Positions 35,333-44,361 of a stretch of 64,000 bases of DNA are shown here, piece after piece (the first letter of the stretch is position 1; each line of letters begins with the position of its first letter). Origin of the DNA: Pseudomonas hormoni (GTDB lineage Bacteria > Pseudomonadota > Gammaproteobacteria > Pseudomonadales > Pseudomonadaceae). The notes below the pieces were generated by a model that worked only from the letters and a program-made list of their open reading frames with translations, was not told where the DNA came from and did no database searches. The position numbers were made by a program, and so were the translations under genes. Location of the stretch: NCBI RefSeq assembly GCF_018502625.1, contig NZ_CP075566.1, positions 3,892,001-3,956,000 on the forward strand, in the 5' to 3' direction.

Positions 35333-36208
35333 TTATCCGGCAAACCTCGTACAGGGTTTTCCGGGCACATCGACCCGAAGGGACAACACCGCCCCGTCCA
35401 GCGGATGGTTGAGCGGGCTCGCGGCGCTGGTGATGTAGAGGGTTTTCAGGTCTGCGCCGCCGAACACGCAACTGGTGGGACGGCTGACCGGCAGTTCGAT
35501 CACGCGATCGAAATGACCGTCCGGCGTCAACCTGAGCAGGCAACTACCGTCCCAGCGTGCGTTCCAGAAATACCCCTCGGCATCCATTGCTGAGCCATCA
35601 GGGCCGCCACGTTCATGGGGGCCGAACCAGACTAGCGCGGGATCGAGGCCGCCGTCGGTGCGGATGAAATGCTGGTAGAGCGTGCCATCCAGGCTGTCGG
35701 CGAAATAAAGCGTGGTGGCGTCGTCACTCCACAGCAACGTGTTGGGAATGCCCAATCCGCGAAGCAGCGGCGTGACCCGGGCATCACGGTCGATACGAAA
35801 CAAGCCGCCGGAACGCCGCACGATGGGCAGGTCTTCGCCGTTTTCACCGATGTTGTTCTGCATGGTGCCGAGCCAGAGCCGGCCCTGCACATCGCAACGG
35901 GCTTCGTTGGCGCGATTGCCGGGTTGCGGGTCGGCGACGCAGAGCAACGTCAGTCGCGGCTCAAGGCCCGGTGAATCGAGATCGAGCCGGTACACGCCGC
36001 TGCTCAATGTCACCAGCGCATCGCCGCTTTCGCAGGGAATGAAGGCAGACACGTGCTCGGGCATCTGCCAGATCTGCACGTTGGCGCCGATCAGGCGCAG
36101 TGCCTGTTTGCCGGCGATATCCACCCAGTACAGCGCCTGGGTCGGCGCATCCCAGAACGGGCCTTCGCCGAGGTGTGCACGGTGCTGGGTAACTGCGGTC
36201 CACTCCAT
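35333..36208 (-). CDS. SMP-30/gluconolactonase family sugar lactonase
   Basis: A 291-residue six-bladed propeller lactonase. The metal ligand Glu is in HLGEGPFWDAPTQALYWVDI (Glu-15), with a conserved Asn/Arg region CDVQGRLWLGTMQNN, GIPNTLLWSDDATTLYFADS (metal-binding N and D) and DAEGYFWNARWDGSCLLRL. It should hydrolyse galactono- or arabinono-lactone to the acid. It is upstream of the sugar dehydrogenase on the same strand, and its 3' end is overlapped by that operon's regulatory region. Confidence 0.9.
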   Translation of the reverse strand: MEWTAVTQHRAHLGEGPFWDAPTQALYWVDIAGKQALRLIGANVQIWQMPEHVSAFIPCESGDALVTLSSGVYRLDLDSPGLEPRLTLLCVADPQPGNRANEARCDVQGRLWLGTMQNNIGENGEDLPIVRRSGGLFRIDRDARVTPLLRGLGIPNTLLWSDDATTLYFADSLDGTLYQHFIRTDGGLDPALVWFGPHERGGPDGSAMDAEGYFWNARWDGSCLLRLTPDGHFDRVIELPVSRPTSCVFGGADLKTLYITSAASPLNHPLDGAVLSLRVDVPGKPCTRFAG

Positions 36209-36232
36209 GAAACCTCCTGCTTTTTTGCTTTA

Positions 36233-36321
36233 TGTGGGAGCGAGCCTGCTCGCGATAGCGGTGGGTCCGGCGACATCTATTTGGATGCAACTCAGCCATC
36301 GCGAGCAGGCTCGCTCCCACA
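36233..36321. repeat. REP inverted pair (GTGGGAGC type)
   Basis: TGTGGGAGCGAGCCTGCTCG CGATAGCGG and the mirrored CCATCGCGAGCAGGCTCGCT CCCACA, between the FCD regulator stop and the lactonase start. Confidence 0.9.
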
Positions 36322-36335
36322 AGGGTTCTTTTTGT

Positions 36336-37052
36336 TTAGCCGGCTTTTTTGTCGGCCATGACTTTTGGGTAGAAGCGTTTGATGGCCAGGTCCGCGTTGT
36401 CGATCAGGGTCATGCAGGCCCATACACCGCGCGCGGCATCGCGAGCGGCGATGGCCTCAGCCATGTCTTTGTGAATCGGTAATGTGCGGCGCAGCTCGTC
36501 AGGGTCGGCAGCGGAGACTTCGAAAGACACCGCCAGCAACGCGCCAAGGGCCGGGACCATTTGTTCGATGAATTGATTGTGGCTGGCCGCCAGAATGCAC
36601 TCGTGAAAGAACTGGTCGGCGCGGTTGTAATCGACGCCGCTGTCTACCGCTCGCTCCAGTGCGTTGTAAGCCTGAAGCACTGCTTGCACCTGTTCGACGG
36701 TCGCTCGCTCGCAGGCCCAGCGCACGGCCATCGGTTCGATGGTGCGACGCAGGTCGAGCAGGTCGTCGACGAAATTTTCCGGCAAGCCACTGCGTGAAAG
36801 CCAGCCGACGACTTGCGGATCGAAGAGGTTCCAGCGCCGCACCGGCAACACCCGCGTGCCAACCTTGGGCCCGACTTCGAGCATGCCTTTGGCGACCAGG
36901 GTTTTGATGGCTTCGCGGATGACCGTGCGACTGACGCCGAGTTGCTCGCCCAGATCGGCTTCAACCTTGAGGGTTTCCCCCGGTTTCACCTGGCCCGCGG
37001 CAATCCAGCAACCCAGCCAATCGACCGTCGATGCGTGAAAACTGCTGGACAT
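36336..37052 (-). CDS. FadR/GntR family (FCD domain) regulator, DgoR-like
   Basis: A 238-residue regulator with an N-terminal GntR winged helix (LKVEADLGEQLGVSRTVIRE, AIKTLVAKGMLEVGPKVGTR) and an all-helical FCD ligand domain (LLDLRRTIEPMAVRWACERA, then metal-site histidines in FHECILAASHN and IHKDMAEAI). RRWNLFDPQVVGWLS after the wing resembles E. coli DgoR. It starts the block containing the lactonase, dehydrogenase and AraFGH genes and is a natural regulator of them. ATG at 37052 rather than an upstream in-frame start, by family length. Confidence 0.9.
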   Translation of the reverse strand: MSSSFHASTVDWLGCWIAAGQVKPGETLKVEADLGEQLGVSRTVIREAIKTLVAKGMLEVGPKVGTRVLPVRRWNLFDPQVVGWLSRSGLPENFVDDLLDLRRTIEPMAVRWACERATVEQVQAVLQAYNALERAVDSGVDYNRADQFFHECILAASHNQFIEQMVPALGALLAVSFEVSAADPDELRRTLPIHKDMAEAIAARDAARGVWACMTLIDNADLAIKRFYPKVMADKKAG

Positions 37053-37105
37053 GGGCACCTCGAGACAGGGACGGCACAAAGCCGTTCGCGATGGTTGCCC
37101 ACGCT

Positions 37106-37123
37106 AATCATCATATGATTGGG
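37106..37123. promoter_or_regulatory. Operator-like palindrome upstream of the FCD regulator
   Basis: AATCATCATATGATTGGG contains palindromic ATCATATGAT and, on the other strand, the TATGATGATT shared with the araF upstream site. Suggests autoregulation. Inference. Confidence 0.45.
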
Positions 37124-37157
37124 TGTCAATTTGATTTTCAGGATCAGAACAGAAACC

Positions 37158-37250
37158 TTGTGGGAGCGGGCTTGCCCGCGATAGGGCCGTAACATTCAAC
37201 ATCAATGCTGCCTGTTACGCCGCCATCGCGGGCAAGCCCGCTCCCACAGG
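37158..37250. repeat. REP inverted pair (GTGGGAGC type)
   Basis: TTGTGGGAGCGGGCTTGCCC GCGATAGGGC is mirrored by CCATCGCGGGCAAGCCCGCT CCCACAGG. Confidence 0.9.
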
Positions 37251-37258
37251 GTTATGTG

Positions 37259-37819
37259 TTATGGCTCGAGACCGATGGGGAAGAACTTGCCGCCGCTCCA
37301 CACGCCAAGCCAGCGCTGCCCATCGATCTCGCGGGTGACCGCCAGCTCCACCAATTGGTAAAACACATTGCGGTGAATCAACGCTTCGAGATTGGTGCGC
37401 ACATGCACGTAAGGCGCAGGCTCTTGTGTCACCGGATCAATCACCACGCGGATCGCATGTTCGGCACCCGCCTCGGCGGTTTCATCGACGTTGGTGGTGA
37501 AGCGCAAGACCTGGGCGTCACCCTCGCCTTCCACCTCGACGGCAATCGCCACGAACGGCGCATCATCGACCTTGATGCCGACTTTCTCGACAGGTGTGAT
37601 GAGGAAATAATCATCGCCGTCGCGGCGAATGATGGTGGAGAACAATTTGACCATCGGCTTGCGCCCGATCGGCGTGCCCAGGTAATACCAGGTGCCGTCG
37701 CGTGCGATACGCATGTCGATGTCGCCGCAGAAGTCGGGGTTCCACAAATGGACCGGTGGCAAGCCTTTGGTCTTGGGGATCTGCCCCAACAGGTCGTTGG
37801 CTTTTTGCGGGCCACTCAT
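37259..37819 (-). CDS. DUF1285 domain-containing protein
   Basis: A 186-residue protein matching DUF1285 along its length: [20 protein letters not shown], then [40 protein letters not shown] and [20 protein letters not shown]. The family is widespread in proteobacteria; structures suggest a ligand-binding fold but no activity is established. No signal peptide, so cytoplasmic. It lies 16 bp downstream of the DUF4823 lipoprotein gene on the same strand, and this pair is conserved in pseudomonads as far as I recall. Confidence 0.9.
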   Translation of the reverse strand: MSGPQKANDLLGQIPKTKGLPPVHLWNPDFCGDIDMRIARDGTWYYLGTPIGRKPMVKLFSTIIRRDGDDYFLITPVEKVGIKVDDAPFVAIAVEVEGEGDAQVLRFTTNVDETAEAGAEHAIRVVIDPVTQEPAPYVHVRTNLEALIHRNVFYQLVELAVTREIDGQRWLGVWSGGKFFPIGLEP

Positions 37820-37835
37820 GGCGTTCTCCTTGGGA

Positions 37836-38444
37836 TTACTGGTCGCTGAGCCCCAGCAGGCTACGCGCGTATTGCTCCAGCGGCGGGCCCATCAGGTCTT
37901 CTGGCTTTTTGTCGTGGAACGTCAGTAAACCGCCACGACTCTTGATACGTGCAGTATCGATCAAATACTGGGTGCTGGTCTCGATCAACATGATCTGAAT
38001 CACGCCGGTGTCGATACCGAGGCGATCCACGGCTTCCTGGTCGAGCCATTCGTCCGAGTTGCCGATGCGGTCGTCAGACTTGGCGAAACGGGTATAGAGC
38101 AGGTAATGCGCACCGGCCGCACGGGCTTCGCCCATGGCCTGGTCGAGGCCTTCCGGCGCACGCGCACGGCGGACCATCGGGAAGTATTCGATAAAGCCGT
38201 CGAACGCGACTTCGGCGATCACGTTAGGTCGCGGATAAACCGCGCTGCCCGGCGGTGCAAAGGCGCCCTGGGCGATATAGACGAACGAATCCGGTTGAAT
38301 GCGCAGATTGTTCACCCGGCGGCTATCGCTGTGGTCGAGCAGACCCGCGTCGCTCATGTGGTAGCGAGTCCCTTCAGCCAGATCGCTGACATTCATGCAG
38401 CCACCAAGCGCCAAAACGGCCAGCAGCAAAACCAGGCTACGCAT
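37836..38444 (-). CDS. DUF4823 lipoprotein
   Basis: A 202-residue lipoprotein with signal [20 protein letters not shown] (lipobox LGGC, acylated Cys-16). The body ([20 protein letters not shown], then [20 protein letters not shown] and [20 protein letters not shown]) matches DUF4823. Probably anchored in the outer membrane; function unknown. The ATG at 38444 is preceded by GAGGGTAGG. Cotranscribed with the DUF1285 gene. Confidence 0.88.
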   Translation of the reverse strand: MRSLVLLLAVLALGGCMNVSDLAEGTRYHMSDAGLLDHSDSRRVNNLRIQPDSFVYIAQGAFAPPGSAVYPRPNVIAEVAFDGFIEYFPMVRRARAPEGLDQAMGEARAAGAHYLLYTRFAKSDDRIGNSDEWLDQEAVDRLGIDTGVIQIMLIETSTQYLIDTARIKSRGGLLTFHDKKPEDLMGPPLEQYARSLLGLSDQ

Positions 38445-38550
38445 CCTACCCTCCAGAGGCCGGTGACGGAAAACCGGCGAATGGCCATGGGATGCAGCTT
38501 CCGCGCCAGTCCTTGGGGTGATGAATACTTCGAGGTTGATAATACTGATT

Positions 38551-38671
38551 TGTGGCGAGGGAGCTTGCTCCCGCTCGGCGGCGCAGCCGTCGTGAACCCG
38601 GACGAGCGCGTTGTTTTTGATAGTTTTGGGGCCGCTTCGCGACCCAGCGGGAGCAAGCTCCCTCGCCACAG
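38551..38671. repeat. REP inverted pair (GGCGAGGGAGC type)
   Basis: TGTGGCGAGGGAGCTTGCTC CCGCT is mirrored by AGCGGGAGCAAGCTCCCTCG CCACA, just downstream of the moaA stop. Confidence 0.9.
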
Positions 38672-38678
38672 GGGTTTA

Positions 38679-39647
38679 TCAGCCGCCGATAATCTTCATG
38701 ACAGTCGCACCACCGGAAAACGCCACTTCCTGCTTGTCACCCAAGGCCTTCACCAACAGTCTCTGCAAGGCCGGCAACGCCTGATGGCGCGGCTTGTCCA
38801 GCAAGTCACCGACATAGTGCCGGTTGCTCGACGACAGACAGCCATGCAGCCAGCCCGTCGACGACAAGCGCAGTCGCGAGCAGGTGCGGCAGAACGGAAC
38901 GCTTTCGTTAGCGATCACACCGAAGTAGCCCTGACCCGGAATCTCATAGCGAACCGCGGTCGCGTCGACGGGAGCATCGGCCTGGAGATATTCATAGCGA
39001 TCGCCGATCAGGCTCAGCAACTGCTGAAGGCTGACGAACTGTTGCAGAAAAGCGTTGTTGTCACTGGCCAGGTGCCCCATGCGCATCAGCTCGATGAAGC
39101 GCAGTTCATAGCCACGCTCCAGGCAGTAATCGAGCAGCGGCATCACCTGATCGAGGTTCTGCCCGCGCAACGGCACCATGTTGACCTTGATCTTCATACC
39201 GGCGGCGCTGGCCTGGTCCATGCCGTCGAGTACCGTCGCCAGATCACCGCCACGGGCAATGCTGCGGAATGCACCGGCGTCCAGGGTATCGAGGGAAACG
39301 TTGATGCGCCGGATGCCGGCGTCGACCAGCAGGGGCAGTTTTTTTGCCAGCAGTTGACCATTGGTGGTCAGGCTGATGTCTTGCAGGCCCATCTGCCCGA
39401 TGGCGGTCATGAAGGCTTCGAGTTTGGGGCTGACCAGCGGCTCACCGCCGGTGATGCGCAGTCGCTCGATCCCCGCCGCTTCGATCAGGTAGGCAACGCC
39501 GCGTGCCATGGCTTCGGCCGACAATTCATCCTGCGCAGCGACCAACCGCTTGCCGTTGGGCACGCAGTAGGTACACGCATAATTGCAGGCTGAGGTCAGG
39601 CTGATTCGCAGATTGCGGAAACGCCTGCCTTGACGGTCAACGATCAT
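38679..39647 (-). CDS. moaA: GTP 3',8-cyclase MoaA (molybdenum cofactor step 1)
   Basis: A 322-residue radical-SAM enzyme. The first cluster is Cys-21, 25 and 28 (CNYACTYC), the SAM-binding GGEP is in LRITGGEPLVSP, and the second cluster is in the C-terminal CRTCSRLRLSSTGWLHGC. The protein ends in Gly-Gly, as MoaA must for activity. It converts GTP to 3',8-cyclo-GTP. The ATG at 39647 is favoured over the GTG two codons earlier. It is solitary here (no moaC/D/E), so it may be one of several moaA paralogues usual in Pseudomonas. Confidence 0.93.
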   Translation of the reverse strand: MIVDRQGRRFRNLRISLTSACNYACTYCVPNGKRLVAAQDELSAEAMARGVAYLIEAAGIERLRITGGEPLVSPKLEAFMTAIGQMGLQDISLTTNGQLLAKKLPLLVDAGIRRINVSLDTLDAGAFRSIARGGDLATVLDGMDQASAAGMKIKVNMVPLRGQNLDQVMPLLDYCLERGYELRFIELMRMGHLASDNNAFLQQFVSLQQLLSLIGDRYEYLQADAPVDATAVRYEIPGQGYFGVIANESVPFCRTCSRLRLSSTGWLHGCLSSSNRHYVGDLLDKPRHQALPALQRLLVKALGDKQEVAFSGGATVMKIIGG

Positions 39648-39785
39648 GGTCACTCCGGCACAAGGAAATCGGACGGCGTAAAACTTGACTTACAAATCAA
39701 GTTTTAGCAAGTCCCATGCCTGAGTATATTCCTGAGATACTGCGCCATGTAGCGAAATAATGGCGCAATAAGGCTACTGAATGGC

Positions 39786-40424
39786 TCAGCTGCTCGGGGT
39801 GTCGGTATCGCGCTTGCGCTTGTTGCCCATGCGTACGCCGATGTCCATCAGGAACTGGAAGAAGCCTTCCTGATCTTCCAGCACATTGCTCCAGAACGGC
39901 GAGTGATACAGCGCCACGGCCCCGTGCACCAGCGCCCAGGACGCGCAGTAATGGAAGTAAGGGGGCACGTCTTCGAGCTTGCCTTCGCTGATGCGACCCT
40001 TGATGAGCAGGGTCAGGCGTTCAAAGTTCGAGGCGCGGATCTTGTGCAGCTCCTCGATCATCTCCGGCACCTGGTTGCCCTTGACCACCTTTTCTTCGAG
40101 GCGATCGAACAAGCGGTAGCGTTGCGGATCGCGCATGCGGAATTCGAAGTAGGCCCGGGACAGGGCTTCCTTGTCCTTGTCGACGTCTGCCGAATGCAAC
40201 AGCTCGTTCAAATCGCGCTCGTAATCGAGCATCAGGCGCAGATAGATCTCCGCTTTCGATTTGAAGTGCTTGTAAATCGTGCCTTTGCCGATACCGACGG
40301 CATCAGCAATCATCTCGACGGTGACACTGTCTTCACCTTGGTCGAGGAACAGCTTGAGCGCGGTATCGAGAATTTCTTGCTCACGGCGACGAAATTCACG
40401 GACCTTACGAGGTTCTTTATGCAT
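39786..40424 (-). CDS. TetR/AcrR family transcriptional regulator
   Basis: A 212-residue regulator with an N-terminal HTH at about 15-65 (EQEILDTALKLFLDQGEDSV, MIADAVGIGKGTIYKHFKSK) and a helical ligand domain (YFHYCASWALVHGAVALYHS). The TVEMIADAVGIGKGTIYKHF version is typical of a regulator conserved next to the tatD-pilZ-holB region of pseudomonads. Its upstream spacer (40425-40766) holds a candidate sRNA rather than a divergent gene, so the target is not evident. Confidence 0.9.
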   Translation of the reverse strand: MHKEPRKVREFRRREQEILDTALKLFLDQGEDSVTVEMIADAVGIGKGTIYKHFKSKAEIYLRLMLDYERDLNELLHSADVDKDKEALSRAYFEFRMRDPQRYRLFDRLEEKVVKGNQVPEMIEELHKIRASNFERLTLLIKGRISEGKLEDVPPYFHYCASWALVHGAVALYHSPFWSNVLEDQEGFFQFLMDIGVRMGNKRKRDTDTPSS

Positions 40425-40559
40425 AAGAAAAGGTCTGTCGGGGTCAAAATTCGAAGCCGCGTATTATGCCTAACTTGCGGCAAAATGCACGGATCATCCA
40501 TCCATATCTGTGTTTCTTGATGAATTCTGGCAGCGCCGCCATTTAATGAGAACGCTTCC

Positions 40560-40757
40560 GAAGCGCACGTATTCCAAAATTGTTTAAAAACCTCGACCGG
40601 TAAACTGGACTCGGCGCAATACTGATCAATACTTCAACTGTCGGCGGGGCATCTCCCCCAAGTGCCGCGTCGATATTGGTACCAACGGACCGCGTACCAT
40701 TGTTTTACTCCTAATGGTCTTAACCCGGATTCACCCCCCAGAACCCGGGTTTTTTTT
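40560..40757 (+). ncRNA. Candidate small RNA between tetR and tatD
   Basis: The 342-bp spacer has no ORF, but on the plus strand it ends in a hairpin followed by eight T residues. Both flanking genes are on the minus strand, so neither accounts for this terminator. GC-rich paired stretches (GGCGGGGCATCTCCCCCAAG; GGTACCAACGGACCGCGTAC) precede it, and there are three GGA triplets. The 5' end and promoter are not identifiable with confidence. Interpretation is inference. Confidence 0.35.
40722..40757 (+). terminator. Rightward intrinsic terminator in the tetR-tatD spacer
   Basis: AACCCGG pairs with CCGGGTT across a 16-base loop and is followed by a run of T on the plus strand; no T run follows on the minus strand. 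Confidence 0.6.
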
Positions 40758-40766
40758 GCCTGCGAT

Positions 40767-41552
40767 TTAGCCTTTCACATGCGCCAGCGGGAACAGCCGC
40801 TTGAAGTTTTCCGTCGTCTGCCCGGCAAATCGCTCGTAGGACTCACCGCGCAACATCGCCAGAAACTCTGCCACTTCCCGCACATACTGCGGCAGGTTCG
40901 GCTTGCCGCGATAGGGGATCGGCGCCAGGTACGGCGAGTCGGTTTCCACCAGCAAGCGATCAGCGGGCACCCTGCTGGCCACGTCACGCAGCGCATCGGC
41001 ATTGCGGAAAGTGACGATGCCGGACAAGGAGATGTAATAACCCATGTCCAGTGCCGCTTTGGCCATGTCCCAATCTTCAGTGAAGCAGTGCAGGACGCCA
41101 GCCTGGGGCAGCGCGGCTTCACGCAACAGGTTCAAGGTGTCGGCCCGGGCGCCACGGGTGTGAATGATCACTGGCTTGCCGGTTTGCTGCGCGGCTTGCA
41201 GGTGCAGGCGAAACGATTCCTGCTGCAGCTCAGCCGCTTCAGGTTCGTAGTGATAATCCAGGCCGGTTTCACCGATCGCAACCACACGCGGATGGTTGAG
41301 CTCCTGCAACAGCCAGTCCAGCGCTGGGGCAGCGCCCGGCTGAACGTCCAGCGGATGCACGCCGACGGAACAGTCGACATCGTCGTAACGCTCGGCCAGG
41401 GCTTTGACGTCGGCGGCGTTGTCGACGCTGACGCCGATACACAGAAAGTGCCCTACCCCGCGCTGCCGGGCCGCATCGAGTGCGGCATCCAGAGAGCCGG
41501 CGTGGGCGGCGAGGTCGAGGCGATCAAGGTGACAATGGGAATCTACGAGCAT
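40767..41552 (-). CDS. tatD: TatD family metal-dependent deoxyribonuclease/hydrolase
   Basis: A 261-residue TIM-barrel hydrolase. Metal ligands are in MLVDSHCHLD (H6, H8), AIGETGLDYHYEP (Glu), PVIIHTRGA (His), LHCFTEDW (His) and LVETDSPYLAPIPYRGKPN (Asp). This is the YcfH/TatD branch encoded at the end of the tmk-holB-pilZ cluster. Members are 3' exonucleases implicated in DNA repair. It follows pilZ by 14 bp on the same strand. Confidence 0.93.
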   Translation of the reverse strand: MLVDSHCHLDRLDLAAHAGSLDAALDAARQRGVGHFLCIGVSVDNAADVKALAERYDDVDCSVGVHPLDVQPGAAPALDWLLQELNHPRVVAIGETGLDYHYEPEAAELQQESFRLHLQAAQQTGKPVIIHTRGARADTLNLLREAALPQAGVLHCFTEDWDMAKAALDMGYYISLSGIVTFRNADALRDVASRVPADRLLVETDSPYLAPIPYRGKPNLPQYVREVAEFLAMLRGESYERFAGQTTENFKRLFPLAHVKG

Positions 41553-41566
41553 AAAAGGGCTGCAAC

Positions 41567-41923
41567 TTACATCGTATGGGTGGGACGGTCGGACTTCAGG
41601 GCTCCGGCCAGATGGGTTTCGATTCGACTGCGGGCGGTATCGTCGCCGTCATTGAACTGCACGCCGACGCCAGCGGCGCGGTTGCCTTGAGCGCCTTTGG
41701 GCGTGATCCAGGCGACCTTGCCGGCCACCGGAATCTTCTCCGGCTCGTCCATCAGGTTCAGCAGCATGAATACCTCATCGCCCAACTTGTAGCTTTTGTT
41801 GGTCGGGATAAACAGGCCACCGTTCTTGATGAATGGCATATAGGCTGCGTATAGCACGGACTTGTCCTTGATGGTCAGGGACAAAATACCGTTGCGCGGC
41901 CCAGGATTGACGGCTTCATTCAT
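41567..41923 (-). CDS. pilZ: PilZ domain protein required for type IV pili
   Basis: A 118-residue single-domain PilZ protein (MNEAVNPGPRNGILSLTIKD, then GGLFIPTNKSYKLGDEVFML and VAGKVAWITPKG..GVGVQFND). This is the founding PilZ, which acts in type IV pilus biogenesis and lacks the usual RxxxR c-di-GMP motif; the sequence here also lacks a clear one. GGAGG precedes the ATG at 41923. It lies between holB and tatD. Confidence 0.93.
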   Translation of the reverse strand: MNEAVNPGPRNGILSLTIKDKSVLYAAYMPFIKNGGLFIPTNKSYKLGDEVFMLLNLMDEPEKIPVAGKVAWITPKGAQGNRAAGVGVQFNDGDDTARSRIETHLAGALKSDRPTHTM

Positions 41924-41965
41924 GCTGACCTCCACTGCTGATGTTCAGAGGATAGGCCCAGTCGG

Positions 41966-43352
<1,387 letters not shown>

Positions 43353-43379
43353 AAAATCATAATAAAACCTTAAAAATCA

Positions 43380-44234
43380 ATGAACGAGCGCCGCTTGATG
43401 AAAAAAATAATTGGCCTAGCTGCTAAGGCCCGATCCGGGAAGGACACAGCAGCAGCCATTTTATTGGCTCATCCCGAGGTTGCCGCGTTCGCTTTGGCCG
43501 ATCCTTTGAAAGCTGGTTGCAAGGCTCTCTTCGGCCTCACCGATTCTCAAGCGTGGGATGATACCGCGAAAGAGAAGAAGCTGGATGCATGGGGAATGTC
43601 GCCTCGCGAATTCTTCCAGCACGTCGGAACGGAGTGGTTCCGCGACTACGATCCTTTGCATTGGTTAAAGCGAGCTGATCGTGAAATCAACAGCCCACTA
43701 CCCTCCCCTCGCCAGCTGACTTTCCAAGAAGCTGCGGACCCAGAAACGCCTTTTGCTCTAGCCGCCCAATCTTTTTTTGGCCTGACCGACGACCAAATCT
43801 GGACCGCCGAAGGTCGAGATCGGGACGATGAATTCTGGAACCTGTCTCCGAACTCGATGGTCCAGTTGGTCAAATGCATGACCATGCGAGACTTTCTGGA
43901 CTTTCAAAATCAACGTGAAGCCCACCTTCAAAACACCGAAACTGCACCAAGCAGTCAGTATATAAAGCCAAAAATCAATCTTGAGAATAAAGACATCACC
44001 ATTATCAAAGACATCCGCTTTGAGAATGAAGCCGAGTATATAAGAAACTTAGGCGGCGACATCTGGCACATCATTCGAAACAACCCCGAAAAAGTTAAAA
44101 AACATTCTTCTGAAGCCGGAATTAAATTTCATACCGGTGATATTCTTATCGAAAACAATGGTACGCTAGAGGAATATAAAAACGCTATACACCATGCATT
44201 TTCAAATTTGAAAGAAAATCTGGCAACACAATAA
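43380..44234 (+). CDS. Deoxynucleoside monophosphate kinase, phage type
   Basis: A 284-residue P-loop kinase. MKKIIGLAAKARSGKDTAAA gives the Walker A motif at residues 12-23 (GLAAKARSGKDT, Lys-21). DIRFENEAEYIRNLGGDIWH and HSSEAGI near the C terminus are typical of phage dNMP kinases (T4 gene 1-like), which phosphorylate dTMP, dGMP and related nucleotides. The family is usually found in phages. Here it is the first island gene, divergent from the broken tmk, and probably supplies the missing dTMP kinase activity; that role is inference. ATG 43380 or 43398 may be used; neither has a strong ribosome-binding site. Confidence 0.85.
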   Translation: MNERRLMKKIIGLAAKARSGKDTAAAILLAHPEVAAFALADPLKAGCKALFGLTDSQAWDDTAKEKKLDAWGMSPREFFQHVGTEWFRDYDPLHWLKRADREINSPLPSPRQLTFQEAADPETPFALAAQSFFGLTDDQIWTAEGRDRDDEFWNLSPNSMVQLVKCMTMRDFLDFQNQREAHLQNTETAPSSQYIKPKINLENKDITIIKDIRFENEAEYIRNLGGDIWHIIRNNPEKVKKHSSEAGIKFHTGDILIENNGTLEEYKNAIHHAFSNLKENLATQ

Positions 44235-44361
44235 AAAATATTTAACCTCACGACAGCTAATGCGTTAAGTCAAGACACGTTCAAAGTCAGCAAAGTCAAA
44301 TATTAAGAAAATACTAAAGCTACACATCTACACCTATAACCACAACCACAGGAAGACGACT

